A DNA stretch of 64,000 nucleotides from an uncultured Myxococcales bacterium. GTDB lineage: Bacteria; Myxococcota_A; Polyangia; Polyangiales; Polyangiaceae. Position 1 is the first letter of the stretch. Each line of letters starts with the position of its first letter. The translations under genes were made by a program, and so were the position numbers. Location of the stretch: NCBI GenBank assembly GCA_937872925.1, contig CALMUT010000228.1:29983-93982 (forward strand). Direction: 5' to 3'. A model generated the notes under the pieces. The model did not search any database, had not been told where the DNA came from, and was given only the letters and a program-made list of their open reading frames with translations. Shown here in pieces: positions 1 to 11,771 of this stretch.

Positions 1-2
1 AA

Positions 3-2330
3 ACGAATGCTGCGTGGCAAAACGTGACCACGCAAAGCAGTGGCGTGCCGACGCGCATCAGTGTCGTAGCGGGAGCGCTATGGCTTGAGACGGAGTCCGA
101 TGCGTACCAAGTCCAGCCGGACGGATCCCTGGCTCGCTTCACGACTCGCCCCACCAGACCGACCCATCGCGACCCGCGGTGGCCTGACCCGAACAACACG
201 CCCCTCGACTTGGCCGTTCGCCACGGCGTTTCGCTCAGCGACACCCTTGCCCTCGTCGTGGTCAAGGGCCAAGTCGCCAAGGTCCGACTGCCCGGTGGCG
301 AGATCGAGAACATTTCTTCACCTGTGTTGCCAACGGACGCCGCGTGCAGCCTGCTGCCGCAGGGAGAAGATGTTGTTGCCGCCTGTCGCGGGCGCAACGG
401 CTTTTTTGCCGCGGCCGGACTGCTGACTGAGCCCCAGGTGGAACGGGCGTTCGGCGCAAGCGGTTACTTCGTAACTGGCGGTAGCGGCACGTTGGCATTT
501 GCTGGGGGCTGCCGAGAAACCTCTGCCTCAGAGGTGCGGGTTTGTGTGCGAACCGACCGTGACAAGTGGAACGAGGTACGCGCAGCGAATAAGGACTCGC
601 GGAGCAGCGAGGGGACGGACGAAGACGCTTCGAGCCCCGAGCCCCCCACCCGTCTGACCCCTGACAACCTGGCTCGGATTGCCTTGGGGCCGCACGGCCA
701 TGTCATCGCCCTCGTCTCCGGTAAGCACCCCGGCTTGTACGACCTGGTGCGCGGTCGCTTCACGCCCTTTGTTAATGACGGCCATCGAAAAATCCCGGCG
801 CTGTTTCGGCAAACACCTCCTCGACTGATTTCCGATTCGATTCAGGTAGACGCTCGCGGCAACCTGGTTGGCTACTACGGCAACCAAGCCTTCACCTTGA
901 GTGCCGACGGCAGCTTCACGCCGTCGGTACACAGCTTCGTTTCCCTGCAGGGCGCCGCCGCTCGCGTCCTCGCGGCCGACCGAGAAGGACAGCTTTGGCA
1001 GAGCCTCGACTACGGCCGCAACTTCAGCAATGCCGCGCCTTGGCCGAGCAAGCGCGGCCTGCGGGCGCGAGCTTGTTCCCACGCCGGGTGCGACCTTGGT
1101 CAAATGTACCGGCTCGGCTGGCGCAGCCAAAGGCAGCAGCCGCCGCTGCTCGCCGAAGCAGCGGAGCCGCCGGAGATCCCGCTGCCCGCGCTGCCACGGC
1201 TGTCCTGCGCACCACGTGCTGCACCGGCAGTCAAACTATCGCAGGTGCGATTCGATCCCAGAACGGACGAAGAGCTGGATGTGCTCGACTTGGGCGCGAA
1301 GCGCGTTGCTTTGCGAGGTGGGTCCCTTGAAGGCGTCCGCGCGGAGATGGAGCCAGATCCCCTCGAAATGACCCGGGCGTATTGGCTGCGCAGTGATCGC
1401 TTGCTTGAAGCAGAGGGCGCGGAGCTGCAAGCCCACTTGCGACGGCCGGTGGCATTCCGCTTCTCCCCGCCCTTCGCCACAGACGCAAGAGTGCGAAGCT
1501 CTCAGGTGCACTGGTTTGCCGCACGCTCGGCGCCCGGCAGCCAGCCCGCTGACGATCTCATGTCATTGGCAGGTACCGACGGCTTCAGCGCGCACTTCGT
1601 GGTGGGTCCCCGGGACAACACGACCGAGCTGGCGCTCGCCCTAGAGGATGCCCGCACCGTCATCTTGCTTCGCGATGGGCGTCCAGCGGAGATGCTGGCG
1701 GCGCCGACCAGCGAGGAGGGCGAACTGCTGTCTTTGGCGCGGGCGAACGACGGACGCTTGGTTGCACTGCATGCCGGAGATGCCTGCGACCCACGGGTGC
1801 ATTCCCTGTCCGCCAGCGGGCGGCAGCTCTTTCGTCTGCCGCAGCAGTCCACTGGGTCCTGCGCGGACGGCCAAGTCCTCGGTGTGCGCGGCAACGAATT
1901 CCGAATCGTGCAGTTCTCGCTCACCAGGCCACCAACGCGCTACTCGCCTGCCTATGCGCTGTCAGCCAACACGGCCAGCCCCTTAGCTGCTTGGGAAACC
2001 CTAACCCCCGCCAGCGATGCCGCATGCAAGGGCCACAGCGGGTATCGGGTGGCGATCGCCCTGGACGCTCGTTTTTTGGACGTCCAGCTGGAGCAAAGCG
2101 ACTTGTCGGACGTGGACGACTGGCTGGTGGTGAGTGGGACGTGGGGGCCAGAGCGCTTCTGCGTCGAAGCGGTGGAAGCGGCTGCGCCCATGATCGAGAC
2201 AGACGACGAGGAGATTTCGACTCGCATCGTTGCCCGTTTCGGCGACCATCCCGGTGCTGCCAGGGTGGCGCTGGAACCCGGCGCGGAAGCCGTACAAGAA
2301 CTGAGCTGTACTCTCACGTCCAAGCGCTGA
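3..2330 (+). CDS. Beta-propeller (BNR/sialidase-like) protein, probably 5'-truncated by the window edge
   Basis: The reading frame is open to the left edge, so the true start is probably outside the window; the first internal candidate is a GTG at 24. That version has no signal peptide and begins inside a beta-rich repeat, which argues for a missing N-terminus. The protein is rich in short strand-turn repeats. One segment (SLDYGRNFSNA, near residue 330) matches an Asp-box of BNR/sialidase-type propellers, and neighbouring segments such as ADREGQLW look like propeller blades. Several scattered cysteines suggest an exported, disulfide-bonded protein. I see no catalytic motif, so a binding or surface role is only inference. 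It converges on the PBP1A gene, with 7 bases between the two stop codons. Confidence 0.6.
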   Translation, partial: TNAAWQNVTTQSSGVPTRISVVAGALWLETESDAYQVQPDGSLARFTTRPTRPTHRDPRWPDPNNTPLDLAVRHGVSLSDTLALVVVKGQVAKVRLPGGEIENISSPVLPTDAACSLLPQGEDVVAACRGRNGFFAAAGLLTEPQVERAFGASGYFVTGGSGTLAFAGGCRETSASEVRVCVRTDRDKWNEVRAANKDSRSSEGTDEDASSPEPPTRLTPDNLARIALGPHGHVIALVSGKHPGLYDLVRGRFTPFVNDGHRKIPALFRQTPPRLISDSIQVDARGNLVGYYGNQAFTLSADGSFTPSVHSFVSLQGAAARVLAADREGQLWQSLDYGRNFSNAAPWPSKRGLRARACSHAGCDLGQMYRLGWRSQRQQPPLLAEAAEPPEIPLPALPRLSCAPRAAPAVKLSQVRFDPRTDEELDVLDLGAKRVALRGGSLEGVRAEMEPDPLEMTRAYWLRSDRLLEAEGAELQAHLRRPVAFRFSPPFATDARVRSSQVHWFAARSAPGSQPADDLMSLAGTDGFSAHFVVGPRDNTTELALALEDARTVILLRDGRPAEMLAAPTSEEGELLSLARANDGRLVALHAGDACDPRVHSLSASGRQLFRLPQQSTGSCADGQVLGVRGNEFRIVQFSLTRPPTRYSPAYALSANTASPLAAWETLTPASDAACKGHSGYRVAIALDARFLDVQLEQSDLSDVDDWLVVSGTWGPERFCVEAVEAAAPMIETDDEEISTRIVARFGDHPGAARVALEPGAEAVQELSCTLTSKR

Positions 2331-2337
2331 ACGCTGG

Positions 2338-4868
2338 CTAGAACGGCGGCAAGTCTTCGGCAGGAACGCTATGCGAAGTCGACGGCGCACCCCCTGCGTC
2401 CGGGCCCCCTGCATCGTCTGCATTCGCTTGTTCAGCCTCTGGGTCCACCGTTTCCGCAACCACTCCGGCCTCACTCGTCTGGGCTCCGGCATCCGGCGCC
2501 GCATCCACGCCCGCGTCGAGCTGCGCCACTTCCGATGGCTCGGTGCCAGCCAGGAATTCCTCTTCGATTGCGCCCTCTTGCCCGGGCGGTGCAAGCAATC
2601 CGCTCTCCGGGTCGATCTTCAACACCACGACCCCAGCGGGCCGAGTGAAGTCGGTGCTCGGCTTGCCCTTGTGTGCGTCCCTCATAAACTGCACCCAAGC
2701 GGGCAACGCCGTGACGCCACCGGATTCCCCCCAGCCAAGGGGCAGAGCGTCGTCATAGCCGACCCACACCGCGGCAACGAGATCCGTCGAATAACCAACG
2801 AACCATCCATCCTTGGCGCGATTGGTCGTGCCCGTCTTGCCCACCACCGGGCGACCGACGGCGAGCGCACGTTTGCCGGTCCCGTCAGTGACCACACTAC
2901 GCATCAAACTGGTGGTCAGATACGCCTCCGACTCGTCCATGACGCGCCGGGAAGGTGGACGTTCCGGAAGCGCAACTTCCTTGCCGTCAGGACCGACGAT
3001 CTTGGTGACCAGGATCGGCGGAGCAAACTCGCCACCGCTGGCAAGCGTCGCATACGCGTTGGCGATCTCAATGGGACGAAGCTCATAGGAGCCCAGCGCC
3101 AGACTCAGGTCGGCCCCCAGTTTGCTGTCGATACCGACGGCGCGGGCGTGCTCCACGACGTTCGGTGCGCCCACCCGACCCAAGATGTATTCGGCTGCAG
3201 CGTTATCGCTCTTTGCAAGGGCTTCACGCAGACGGATACGCCGCGTGGTGGCCACGCCGTCCCCGGGCGCGGGTAACTCCAACACTGAAGCCGGAGTCAG
3301 ACGGCGCGACTTGAGCGCATAGCCATATACGAAGGGCTTGAACGCAGAGCCCGGCTGGCGCAGGGCCCGCGTCGCACGGTCCAGTCCTCCCGGCAGCGCC
3401 TCATAGCTACCGACGAGGGCACGCACGTGCCGAGTGCGTGGGTCAATGGCCACTAAGGCGGACTGGGGACCGAGTTCCAGCCGCAGCGCCATCGGCTCAG
3501 TTCCGACGGGCTCTTCCAAGACGCTCACCCGAATCGACGCTCCGACCGCAACGAATTCGCTGGGTTTGAGGTGCTTGGGATTGAATCGTTCTTCCTTCGC
3601 CAGTTGGACTTGTCCAAGCGCGTCGCCAACTTCAACGTCGATCACGCTGGCGTCGTCGTTGAACGAGCGCACGCTTCCAACGTAAATGTGGTGCGCCTTG
3701 GGGCGTCCCTGAAATGCGGGGCCCCACAGGCGCCGTTTTTCCAGCGTAAACGGCGGCGCTAGTTTCTGGCGCTTTTGGTAGGCGTCCAGATTCTCGCGCA
3801 CCGCTTTGCGCGCCGCCGCCTGAAGCCCCGGGTCAATGGTTGTGTGCACCACGAACCCACCCTTCTTCGCCCTTGGCCCCGCAGCCGCCTCCAACGTGCG
3901 CTTGACCAGCGCAACCACCTCGGGCGAAAGCGCGCTCTCCGCGTCCACCGCGGGAGAAAGGCGCAGCGGAGCTCGGATCGACGCTGCATGCAGTTCCTCG
4001 GTCACGAAGCCCTTCTCGCGCATCTGGTCGAGTACGTAACGTCGTCGCAGCAGCGCCTTCTCTGGGGCGTTGCGAGGCGACATGCGTTCCGGTGATGCCA
4101 CGATGCCCGCAAGCAGGGCGGCCTCGGCCAGGTTGAGTTCTTTGGCCTTCTTGCCAAAGTAGTAGCGTGCCGCCTCCTCCACACCGTAGCGCCCGTGACC
4201 GAGATAGATGTGGTTGAGGTACAGGTTGTAGATTTCGTCTTTGCTGAGGTGCTGTTCGAGACGCCGCGCCAGGATCGTTTCGCGGATCTTTCTGCGGTAG
4301 GTGCGCTCGGGATCCAAGAGCAGGTTCTTGACGACCTGCTGGGTGATGGTACTCCCACCCTGCACTGTCTTGCCCGCGCGTACGTTCACCCAGAGTGCGC
4401 GCAACATGCCCAGGTAGTTCAGGCCTTCGTGCTCGTAGAAGCGTGCGTCTTCAGCTGCCAGGAACGCGAGCTTGGCAGGATCGGATACATCAGAGAGTGC
4501 GACGACGGTACGCCGCTCGGTAAACAGCGACGCCAACAGCGCTCCGTCACTCGCCAGGACGCGAGTCACCTGGGGCGGCTCGTAGCCCCGCTTTAGCTCC
4601 TCGACACTGGGTAGGTCCGATTCGTAATAGCGAACGACCCCGGCCACGGTGAGTGCGCCCAGCGCCGAAAGAACGGCGAGGGCCAGCACGACGCGCTTGA
4701 ACCAAGTGAGCACCACGACTTTCCAACGCTCGCCGACCTTCGGGTCATCCGGCCAGTTTTCAACGGCTTTTTCCCCGGCCTCGGCGGCTGGTCCCCGGCC
4801 GATCGGCCCGTCTTGGGCAGTTTTTGTGTCGGGGGGCTGCGAAAAGGAGCCCTTGGGGGGCTCGGTGC

Positions 4869-4872
<4 letters not shown>
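2338..4872 (-). CDS. mrcA: Penicillin-binding protein 1A (bifunctional transglycosylase/transpeptidase)
   Basis: Bifunctional class A PBP that polymerises lipid II and crosslinks peptidoglycan at the outer face of the inner membrane. From the GTG at 4872 (844 aa) there is a cytoplasmic N-terminus, one membrane anchor near residues 52-80, and a GT51 transglycosylase domain with EDARFYEHEG (E141) and GGSTITQQ. The transpeptidase domain has SAFK (S509, K512), SDN (555-557) and KTGT (679-681). All catalytic motifs are intact. The C-terminal 60 residues are rich in Ala, Asp and Glu and look disordered. An in-frame ATG at 4926 exists, but the GTG overlaps the TGA of the upstream kinase as GTGA, so I prefer it and infer translational coupling with that kinase. 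mrcA/ponA is used by family. Confidence 0.93.
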
Positions 4873-5957
<1,085 letters not shown>

Positions 5958-6122
5958 CAAGCATGGCTCATAGCAAACCTTGCGTCCCGCTACGAGGAAG
6001 GACGTCCCGCACGGCTCGATGCAGCCGACTCCCTGGGAGATGCCCCGGATCCGCCTCAAAATTCCCAGGCATGGCGGGCAAGATCAGGCGGATCCGCGTC
6101 GAAACGGCGTAGGCTGGACCAC

Positions 6123-6917
6123 ATGCTCACGGCTGGCACCGACTTCCTCCAAAGCGCGCTCCTTTCCGAAGCGGGCTTTCGCCACGCTTTCTTTACCCGT
6201 TCGGGGGGGGTGTCGCCGGGGCCCTACGCGACGTTGTCCTTTAGCGTGGCCGCGGGCGATCAGAGCGCAAACGTAGACGCGAACATCGCGCGAGCAGCGG
6301 AATGCCTTGGGGTTGAACAGGAAAAGCTTCTGTTCCTGTCGCAGATCCACGGCACAGTCGTGCACACTGTGGATGCAGCCGCTAGCCGGAGTGCCACACT
6401 GCAGCAAGAGGGGGATGCGCTCATGAGTGCTTCGCCGAGCGTTGCTTGCGGCGTCCGAAGCGCGGATTGCGTGCCGATACTGTTTGCGGACACCGAGGGC
6501 GGCTGGGTCGCGGCGGCCCACGCGGGTTGGCGGGGCGTCGCGCAAGGCATCGCCGTCGTCACCCTAGAAGCGCTTCGAGCGCGATCCCCGCGGCCCGGTC
6601 GCATCCTTGCTGCGATTGGCCCCCACATCGGCCTGGAGGCCTTTGAGGTGGGACCCGACGTGGCTCAGACGCTCGAAGCGTGTTGTCCGGAGGCAGACGC
6701 CGTCGACTGGACGCGTTGGGCCAAGCCCCACGTTGCGCTGGAGAAAACCATACGCGCGCAACTGCTGGGCGCGGGGCTGCAACCCCAGGACATCGATTCG
6801 GTGGGCGGCTGCACGGTCTCCGATCCGGGCCGCTTTTTCTCGTTTCGGCGGGACGGCGCACAAAGCGGTCGCCATTTGTCGGCGATCGTGGCGAGGGATC
6901 CATCCAAAATATTATAA
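6123..6917 (+). CDS. pgeF: Polyphenol oxidase/peptidoglycan editing factor PgeF (YfiH family)
   Basis: A 264-aa protein of the multicopper-oxidase-like YfiH/PgeF family. Family signatures are SQIHG, the metal-ligand cysteine segment SADCVPILFAD, AAHAGWRG and IGPHIG, followed by a C-terminal FFSFRRDG segment. In E. coli PgeF removes wrongly incorporated L-Ser muropeptide precursors and has purine-nucleoside activity; the same role here is inferred from the family. The ATG at 6123 gives the usual length; the longer frame upstream overlaps the divergent kinase and is not family-like. The last codons overlap a perfect TATAAT sequence, a possible promoter element for the next gene. Confidence 0.9.
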   Translation: MLTAGTDFLQSALLSEAGFRHAFFTRSGGVSPGPYATLSFSVAAGDQSANVDANIARAAECLGVEQEKLLFLSQIHGTVVHTVDAAASRSATLQQEGDALMSASPSVACGVRSADCVPILFADTEGGWVAAAHAGWRGVAQGIAVVTLEALRARSPRPGRILAAIGPHIGLEAFEVGPDVAQTLEACCPEADAVDWTRWAKPHVALEKTIRAQLLGAGLQPQDIDSVGGCTVSDPGRFFSFRRDGAQSGRHLSAIVARDPSKIL

Positions 6918-6918
6918 T
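6913..6918 (+). promoter_or_regulatory. Candidate -10 element (TATAAT) upstream of the GltJ-like gene
   Basis: A perfect TATAAT hexamer lies in an AT-rich patch that covers the end of pgeF, about 100 bases before the next start at 7015. I see no convincing -35 box 16-18 bases upstream, so this is only a candidate. Confidence 0.3.
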
Positions 6919-7014
6919 ACTTTCCAATACTTACTAAGGTGCCCTCCGGCCCGCCGGGTGGGCCAGACTCGTGGGTGGCGCTATTGCGACCGTCCGCGTA
7001 TAGACGGGGCGATT

Positions 7015-8871
7015 ATGGCGTATGGGGTCCGGTGCGGCGAGTGCGACGCAAAGTTCGCGCTCAGTGATGAGCTGTTTGAGCGCAAAGTAAAAGGGCGCGT
7101 TGTCACGGTGCGCTGCAAGCAGTGCCAGAGCGACATCACTGTCGACGGTGTGGAACTGGCCTCGACGCCCCTCAGCGGACGCCCCATGCCGCTTGAAGAG
7201 AGCGCGATCGACGGCGGCCCGGAAGATGGCACGCCGACCATTCCGCTCGTCATCAAGAGCGGACGCAATACGATCCCACCCGTCAAAGGGCTCTGGTTGG
7301 TCAGCTTTGGCGCGGACGACGATCGCGAGCTGACGGCTACTCAAATCCGTCGTGCCTTGGAGCGCCAGGAGATCGACAAGGAAACGATTGTCTGGCGGGA
7401 AGGCATGCCCGATTGGTTGCCCATCGCCGAGATCCCGGATCTGGCCAAGCTAGTTCCCGACGACACGGGCGGTTTTCTGGGCACTGGGATGGAAGTGCGC
7501 GGCGCAGACGCTGCCCTGCAGGCCGCGCTGAAGAAGGCCAAGACGCGCCGCCCAACGCTGGCTCCGCCCCCGTCAGATCCGAGTAGCCCGAAGGTCGCGC
7601 CGCCACCGGAGGCTCCCGAGGCCGCCAAAGCCACCGATAAGGCAACGCCGCAAGAGGAAGACGAAGTGGGCCCCTTCCGCAGCGAAGGCTCGGGGACCTT
7701 CGAAGTCGAGGAGTCCGATGCGCCCGTCAGCTCAGCCCCCATGTCCCTGGGCGATGCAGATGTGGAGATGATCGCGTCGGAGGCGAAGCCAAAGGCGAAG
7801 TCTCCGCCGCCGCCCAAGGCAAAGCCAAAACCGCGGCCAGGCGCAGGCAAACCCAAGCAGCTCCGGCCAGACCCCGGAGACGACGCCGACAGCGCGCCTG
7901 ACAGCGGGACCCCGGACCTGCGATCCCTCACGACCAGCCTGAAACCTGCAGTTCCCAAGCGAGATACTTCCGAACGAGTCGATGAGTCCCTGCTCACATT
8001 GGGCGCCGGACCGATCGCGGACGTCGCGTTCTCCCCGCCCACGATCGACCTTGTCTCCGCACCGGTGGCCGAGGATGAATCCGAAGCAGACCGAGGCAGC
8101 GAGCCGCCAAAGAAATCCGGCACGGGTGGCACATCACGCTCGACCCCCGCCCGGGTGGCTGCCGCGGATCCGGAGTCCAAGAGTTCCCCTGTGCTGTGGC
8201 TGCTCTTGGCGGCCGCTGCCATCGTCGCCGTCGTGTTCTGGGTGGGGCGAAAGCCGACGGACGGCTCCGCATCAACGGCAAACACGTCGACGGCGACGGC
8301 CACAACCACCGAAACGACAAGCCAACCCACGGGCGAACCGGAGCCAACACAGACCCCCGATCCCGAACTCACCGCCAGCGCTGAGACAGCGCCGGAAAAG
8401 CCGACCGGAACCGCGGGAGCGGCGGGAACGGTGACGAGCACAGCAGGGGGGCCGATCAACACCGACCCGAAAAACCCCAAAGAGCCCGTCACTACAGAAG
8501 AACCCAAGGAACCCAAGGAACCCAAAGAACCGACGGACCCCAAGGAGCCCAAAGAGCCAAAGGAGCCGACGGAAGAGCCAACCAAAGAAGTGCCCTTGGC
8601 AGGCCCCTTCGACCCGGGCGCGGCGCGCTCGGCGCTCAACGCGGCCGCCGGCAGTGCGTCCGGTTGCCGGCAGGAAGGCGATCCGTCTGGCACGGCTACG
8701 GTGGTCGTCACCTTTGCGACCAGTGGGCGCGTCACGAGCGCGACGGTCAACGGCCCCCCCTTTGCTGGTACCCGCACGGGCGGTTGCATCGCTTCACGCA
8801 TGCGCAGCGCACGCGTGCCGCCCTTCTCTGGCTCACCGATCACCGTGAGCAAGACCGTCACGATTCAGTGA
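7015..8871 (+). CDS. GltJ/AgmX-like protein: zinc ribbon, GYF domain, one TM, TonB-like C-terminus
   Basis: A 618-aa protein with five readable parts. Residues 1-45 form a zinc-ribbon of the MJ0042 type (C7xxC10 and C34xxC37). Residues 92-148 are a GYF_2-type domain (LWLVSFG, then VWREGMPDWLPIAEIPDL). A long Pro/Lys/Glu-rich linker follows. One membrane span lies near 391-413, then a periplasmic spacer with KEP repeats. The C-terminal 85 residues resemble the AgmX/PglI or TonB-like domain, with two Cys (in SGC and GGCIASRM) that could form a disulfide. This is the architecture described for GltJ (AgmX) of the Myxococcus gliding machinery, whose zinc ribbon and GYF domain act in the cytoplasm. 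No other glt genes are adjacent, so motility function is inference. It overlaps the next gene as GTGA. Confidence 0.8.
   Translation: MAYGVRCGECDAKFALSDELFERKVKGRVVTVRCKQCQSDITVDGVELASTPLSGRPMPLEESAIDGGPEDGTPTIPLVIKSGRNTIPPVKGLWLVSFGADDDRELTATQIRRALERQEIDKETIVWREGMPDWLPIAEIPDLAKLVPDDTGGFLGTGMEVRGADAALQAALKKAKTRRPTLAPPPSDPSSPKVAPPPEAPEAAKATDKATPQEEDEVGPFRSEGSGTFEVEESDAPVSSAPMSLGDADVEMIASEAKPKAKSPPPPKAKPKPRPGAGKPKQLRPDPGDDADSAPDSGTPDLRSLTTSLKPAVPKRDTSERVDESLLTLGAGPIADVAFSPPTIDLVSAPVAEDESEADRGSEPPKKSGTGGTSRSTPARVAAADPESKSSPVLWLLLAAAAIVAVVFWVGRKPTDGSASTANTSTATATTTETTSQPTGEPEPTQTPDPELTASAETAPEKPTGTAGAAGTVTSTAGGPINTDPKNPKEPVTTEEPKEPKEPKEPTDPKEPKEPKEPTEEPTKEVPLAGPFDPGAARSALNAAAGSASGCRQEGDPSGTATVVVTFATSGRVTSATVNGPPFAGTRTGGCIASRMRSARVPPFSGSPITVSKTVTIQ
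8500..8582 (+). repeat. Imperfect 9-base repeats coding for KEP units
   Basis: Tandem AAGGAACCC/AAAGAGCCA-type units encode a periplasmic Lys-Glu-Pro linker inside the GltJ-like protein. Similar KEP tracts are common in TonB-type proteins, where they span the periplasm. Confidence 0.7.
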
Positions 8872-9344
8872 GCACGCTGATCCGCCCGGCCACCGCCACG
8901 GATGCCGAATTGATTCATCGATTCGTGTGCGAACTGGCGCTCTACGAGAAGGAACCGGCGGCGGTCGAAACGACGCCGGAGCGCATCCGCTCCCAGCTTT
9001 CCAGCGAAACCCCACCCTTCGAGTGCCTGATCGCGGAGCGAGGGGGTTCCCCTGCGGGCATGGCGCTCTTTTTTCAGAACTACTCCACTTGGCGGGGCAA
9101 ACCTGGTCTGTACCTGGAGGATCTCTTCGTACCTGAGCAGCACCGGCGGCACGGCGTCGGACAAGCACTTCTCTCGGAACTGGCTCGCATCTGCCTGCGT
9201 CGCGGTTACGGACGCATGGAGTGGGCCGTGCTCTCCTGGAATCAGTTGGGCATCGACTTCTACGAGGCTCTCGGAGCAACCCGGCTGCCCGAATGGAACT
9301 TATTCCGCCTGACCGGCGACGCCCTCAGCAAGCTCGGCAGCTGA
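8868..9344 (+). CDS. GNAT family N-acetyltransferase (diamine acetyltransferase-like)
   Basis: A 158-aa GNAT enzyme, translated from a GTG that overlaps the TGA of the GltJ-like gene. It starts IRPATATDAELI, has the segment GLYLEDLFVPEQHRRHGVG containing the acetyl-CoA pyrophosphate-binding loop (R/Q-x-x-G-x-G/A type), and ends with NQLGIDFYEALGA. The LYLEDLFV and NQLGIDFYEALGA segments are typical of spermidine/spermine (SAT1-like) or thialysine acetyltransferases. The substrate is therefore probably a polyamine or small amine, but this is a family inference. Confidence 0.85.
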   Translation: MSTLIRPATATDAELIHRFVCELALYEKEPAAVETTPERIRSQLSSETPPFECLIAERGGSPAGMALFFQNYSTWRGKPGLYLEDLFVPEQHRRHGVGQALLSELARICLRRGYGRMEWAVLSWNQLGIDFYEALGATRLPEWNLFRLTGDALSKLGS

Positions 9345-9357
9345 GCGGACGTCTCGG

Positions 9358-10095
9358 TCACAGGCAGTCGGCAAAGGCCTCGCGGTGCAGCGCGTCGGCG
9401 ACCACCCGGTGTCCCGCTCCATTCCAATGCACGCGATCGCTCGGAAAGCGTCGATAGGTCGGACAGAGTTCGTCTGGATCTGCGCAACTGAGTAGCGAGT
9501 GGATGTCCACCACCTCATCAACCTGGCCGCTGAGCTTCCGTGAGACAATCCAAGCGTTGAGGGTGTGCGTCGCAGCGCCACGCTTGTCGTAGTCGCCAAA
9601 GAGCCGACCCCACGGTGGGAGCGTCACCGCAACGACTTCCAGACCGCGGCGGCGTGCGTGGGCGTATATGGCGGCCAGATTCGCTTGGGTACGCGCGATG
9701 CGCGGGTGGGTCACCGAGCCAGCCGATAAATCGTTCACTCCTCCGAGCACGAGCAGATGCGAATAGGAAACTCGCGCGGACGGCATGCGCTGACGCTGAG
9801 CCAGGACCTCGTCGATCCGCCAGCGCATATGCAGTGTCTGCTGCCCACCGACGCCATGGGCATCGAAGCGGCTCAGCGGGCAGCGCTTGCGCAGTTCCTT
9901 CAGGTATTTCCCGCCACCCACGCGGCTGTCGGTCAGTGAATCGCCGATCGCCGCGACGATATAGCGCTTTTTTGGCTGCGCTTTCGCAGTTTCCGGCGGC
10001 GCTTTTGCAGCTTCCGCGTCCCCACGGCGGGGACTGGCAAGAGCTAACCCGCTGAAACCAAGGCAGAAGACGAGCATGCGAACGAGGCGATGCAC
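9358..10095 (-). CDS. Exported SGNH/GDSL-type lipase/esterase
   Basis: About 245 aa from a GTG at 10095, which gives a signal peptide (VHRLVRMLVFCLGFSGLALA); an ATG at 10077 is the alternative. Catalytic block I is GDSLTDS, block III is GGVNDL, and the Asp-His dyad lies in DRVHWNGAGH near the C-terminus. It is therefore a complete SGNH hydrolase. The likely site of action is periplasmic or extracellular; the substrate is unknown. The apparent in-frame extension upstream runs antisense into the thiolase gene and is rejected. Confidence 0.85.
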   Translation of the reverse strand: MHRLVRMLVFCLGFSGLALASPRRGDAEAAKAPPETAKAQPKKRYIVAAIGDSLTDSRVGGGKYLKELRKRCPLSRFDAHGVGGQQTLHMRWRIDEVLAQRQRMPSARVSYSHLLVLGGVNDLSAGSVTHPRIARTQANLAAIYAHARRRGLEVVAVTLPPWGRLFGDYDKRGAATHTLNAWIVSRKLSGQVDEVVDIHSLLSCADPDELCPTYRRFPSDRVHWNGAGHRVVADALHREAFADCL

Positions 10096-10224
10096 GGTCA
10101 AAGTGTACGGCGACAGGCACGTGCTCGCCAATTTTGGCCCATCGAGCAACCACCACCCTCGACGCGAGCGCAAATAGGGGTAGCCTCCCGGCATCCCAAA
10201 ACCCCCTAGAGGAGACGAAAGACA

Positions 10225-11457
<1,233 letters not shown>

Positions 11458-11771
11458 TCCCGCGCTTCCAGGGAGGCGACGCACTCGTTCGTCTCTGAGC
11501 CCCGCGGCCGCGTCGTCCTCGAGACCGCGCGGCCGTATTCATTTGGTAGCCCGGCGCTGGGCCCTCGGCGACAGATCCGGAATAATCGCGGAAGATCCGA
11601 GGGCTGGCGCTGCGACGATCCGGCCTTACATTGGTGGAGTCAGCCCCGGTCGGGAAAAGCGAGTGTCGCACCCATCCCCGCCCAACCCCGCTGTTGGGGG
11701 CAGTCGAGCGCTCACCCTAGCGCTTCTCCCCTGTCCCGATCGTGGGCTGACGCCTTTTTTGAGGCGGCAAC
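11458..11771. other. Intergenic region between convergent thiolase and cytochrome genes
   Basis: This 314-base stretch separates two convergent genes and holds no credible ORF. The only structure I see is an inverted repeat, CGGCCGCG at 11505-11512 against CGCGGCCG at 11528-11535 with a 15-base loop. It could form a hairpin but has no T-run, so it is a weak terminator candidate. Confidence 0.4.

Noticed and set aside
6607..7014. Upstream extension of the GltJ-like frame
   Set aside because: It overlaps pgeF in another frame; the zinc-ribbon N-terminus begins at 7015.
7341..8861. 506-codon open frame antisense to the GltJ-like gene
   Set aside because: It is a low-complexity shadow (Gly/Ser/Val repeats) of the KEP and Pro-rich coding region; the plus-strand gene has recognisable domains.
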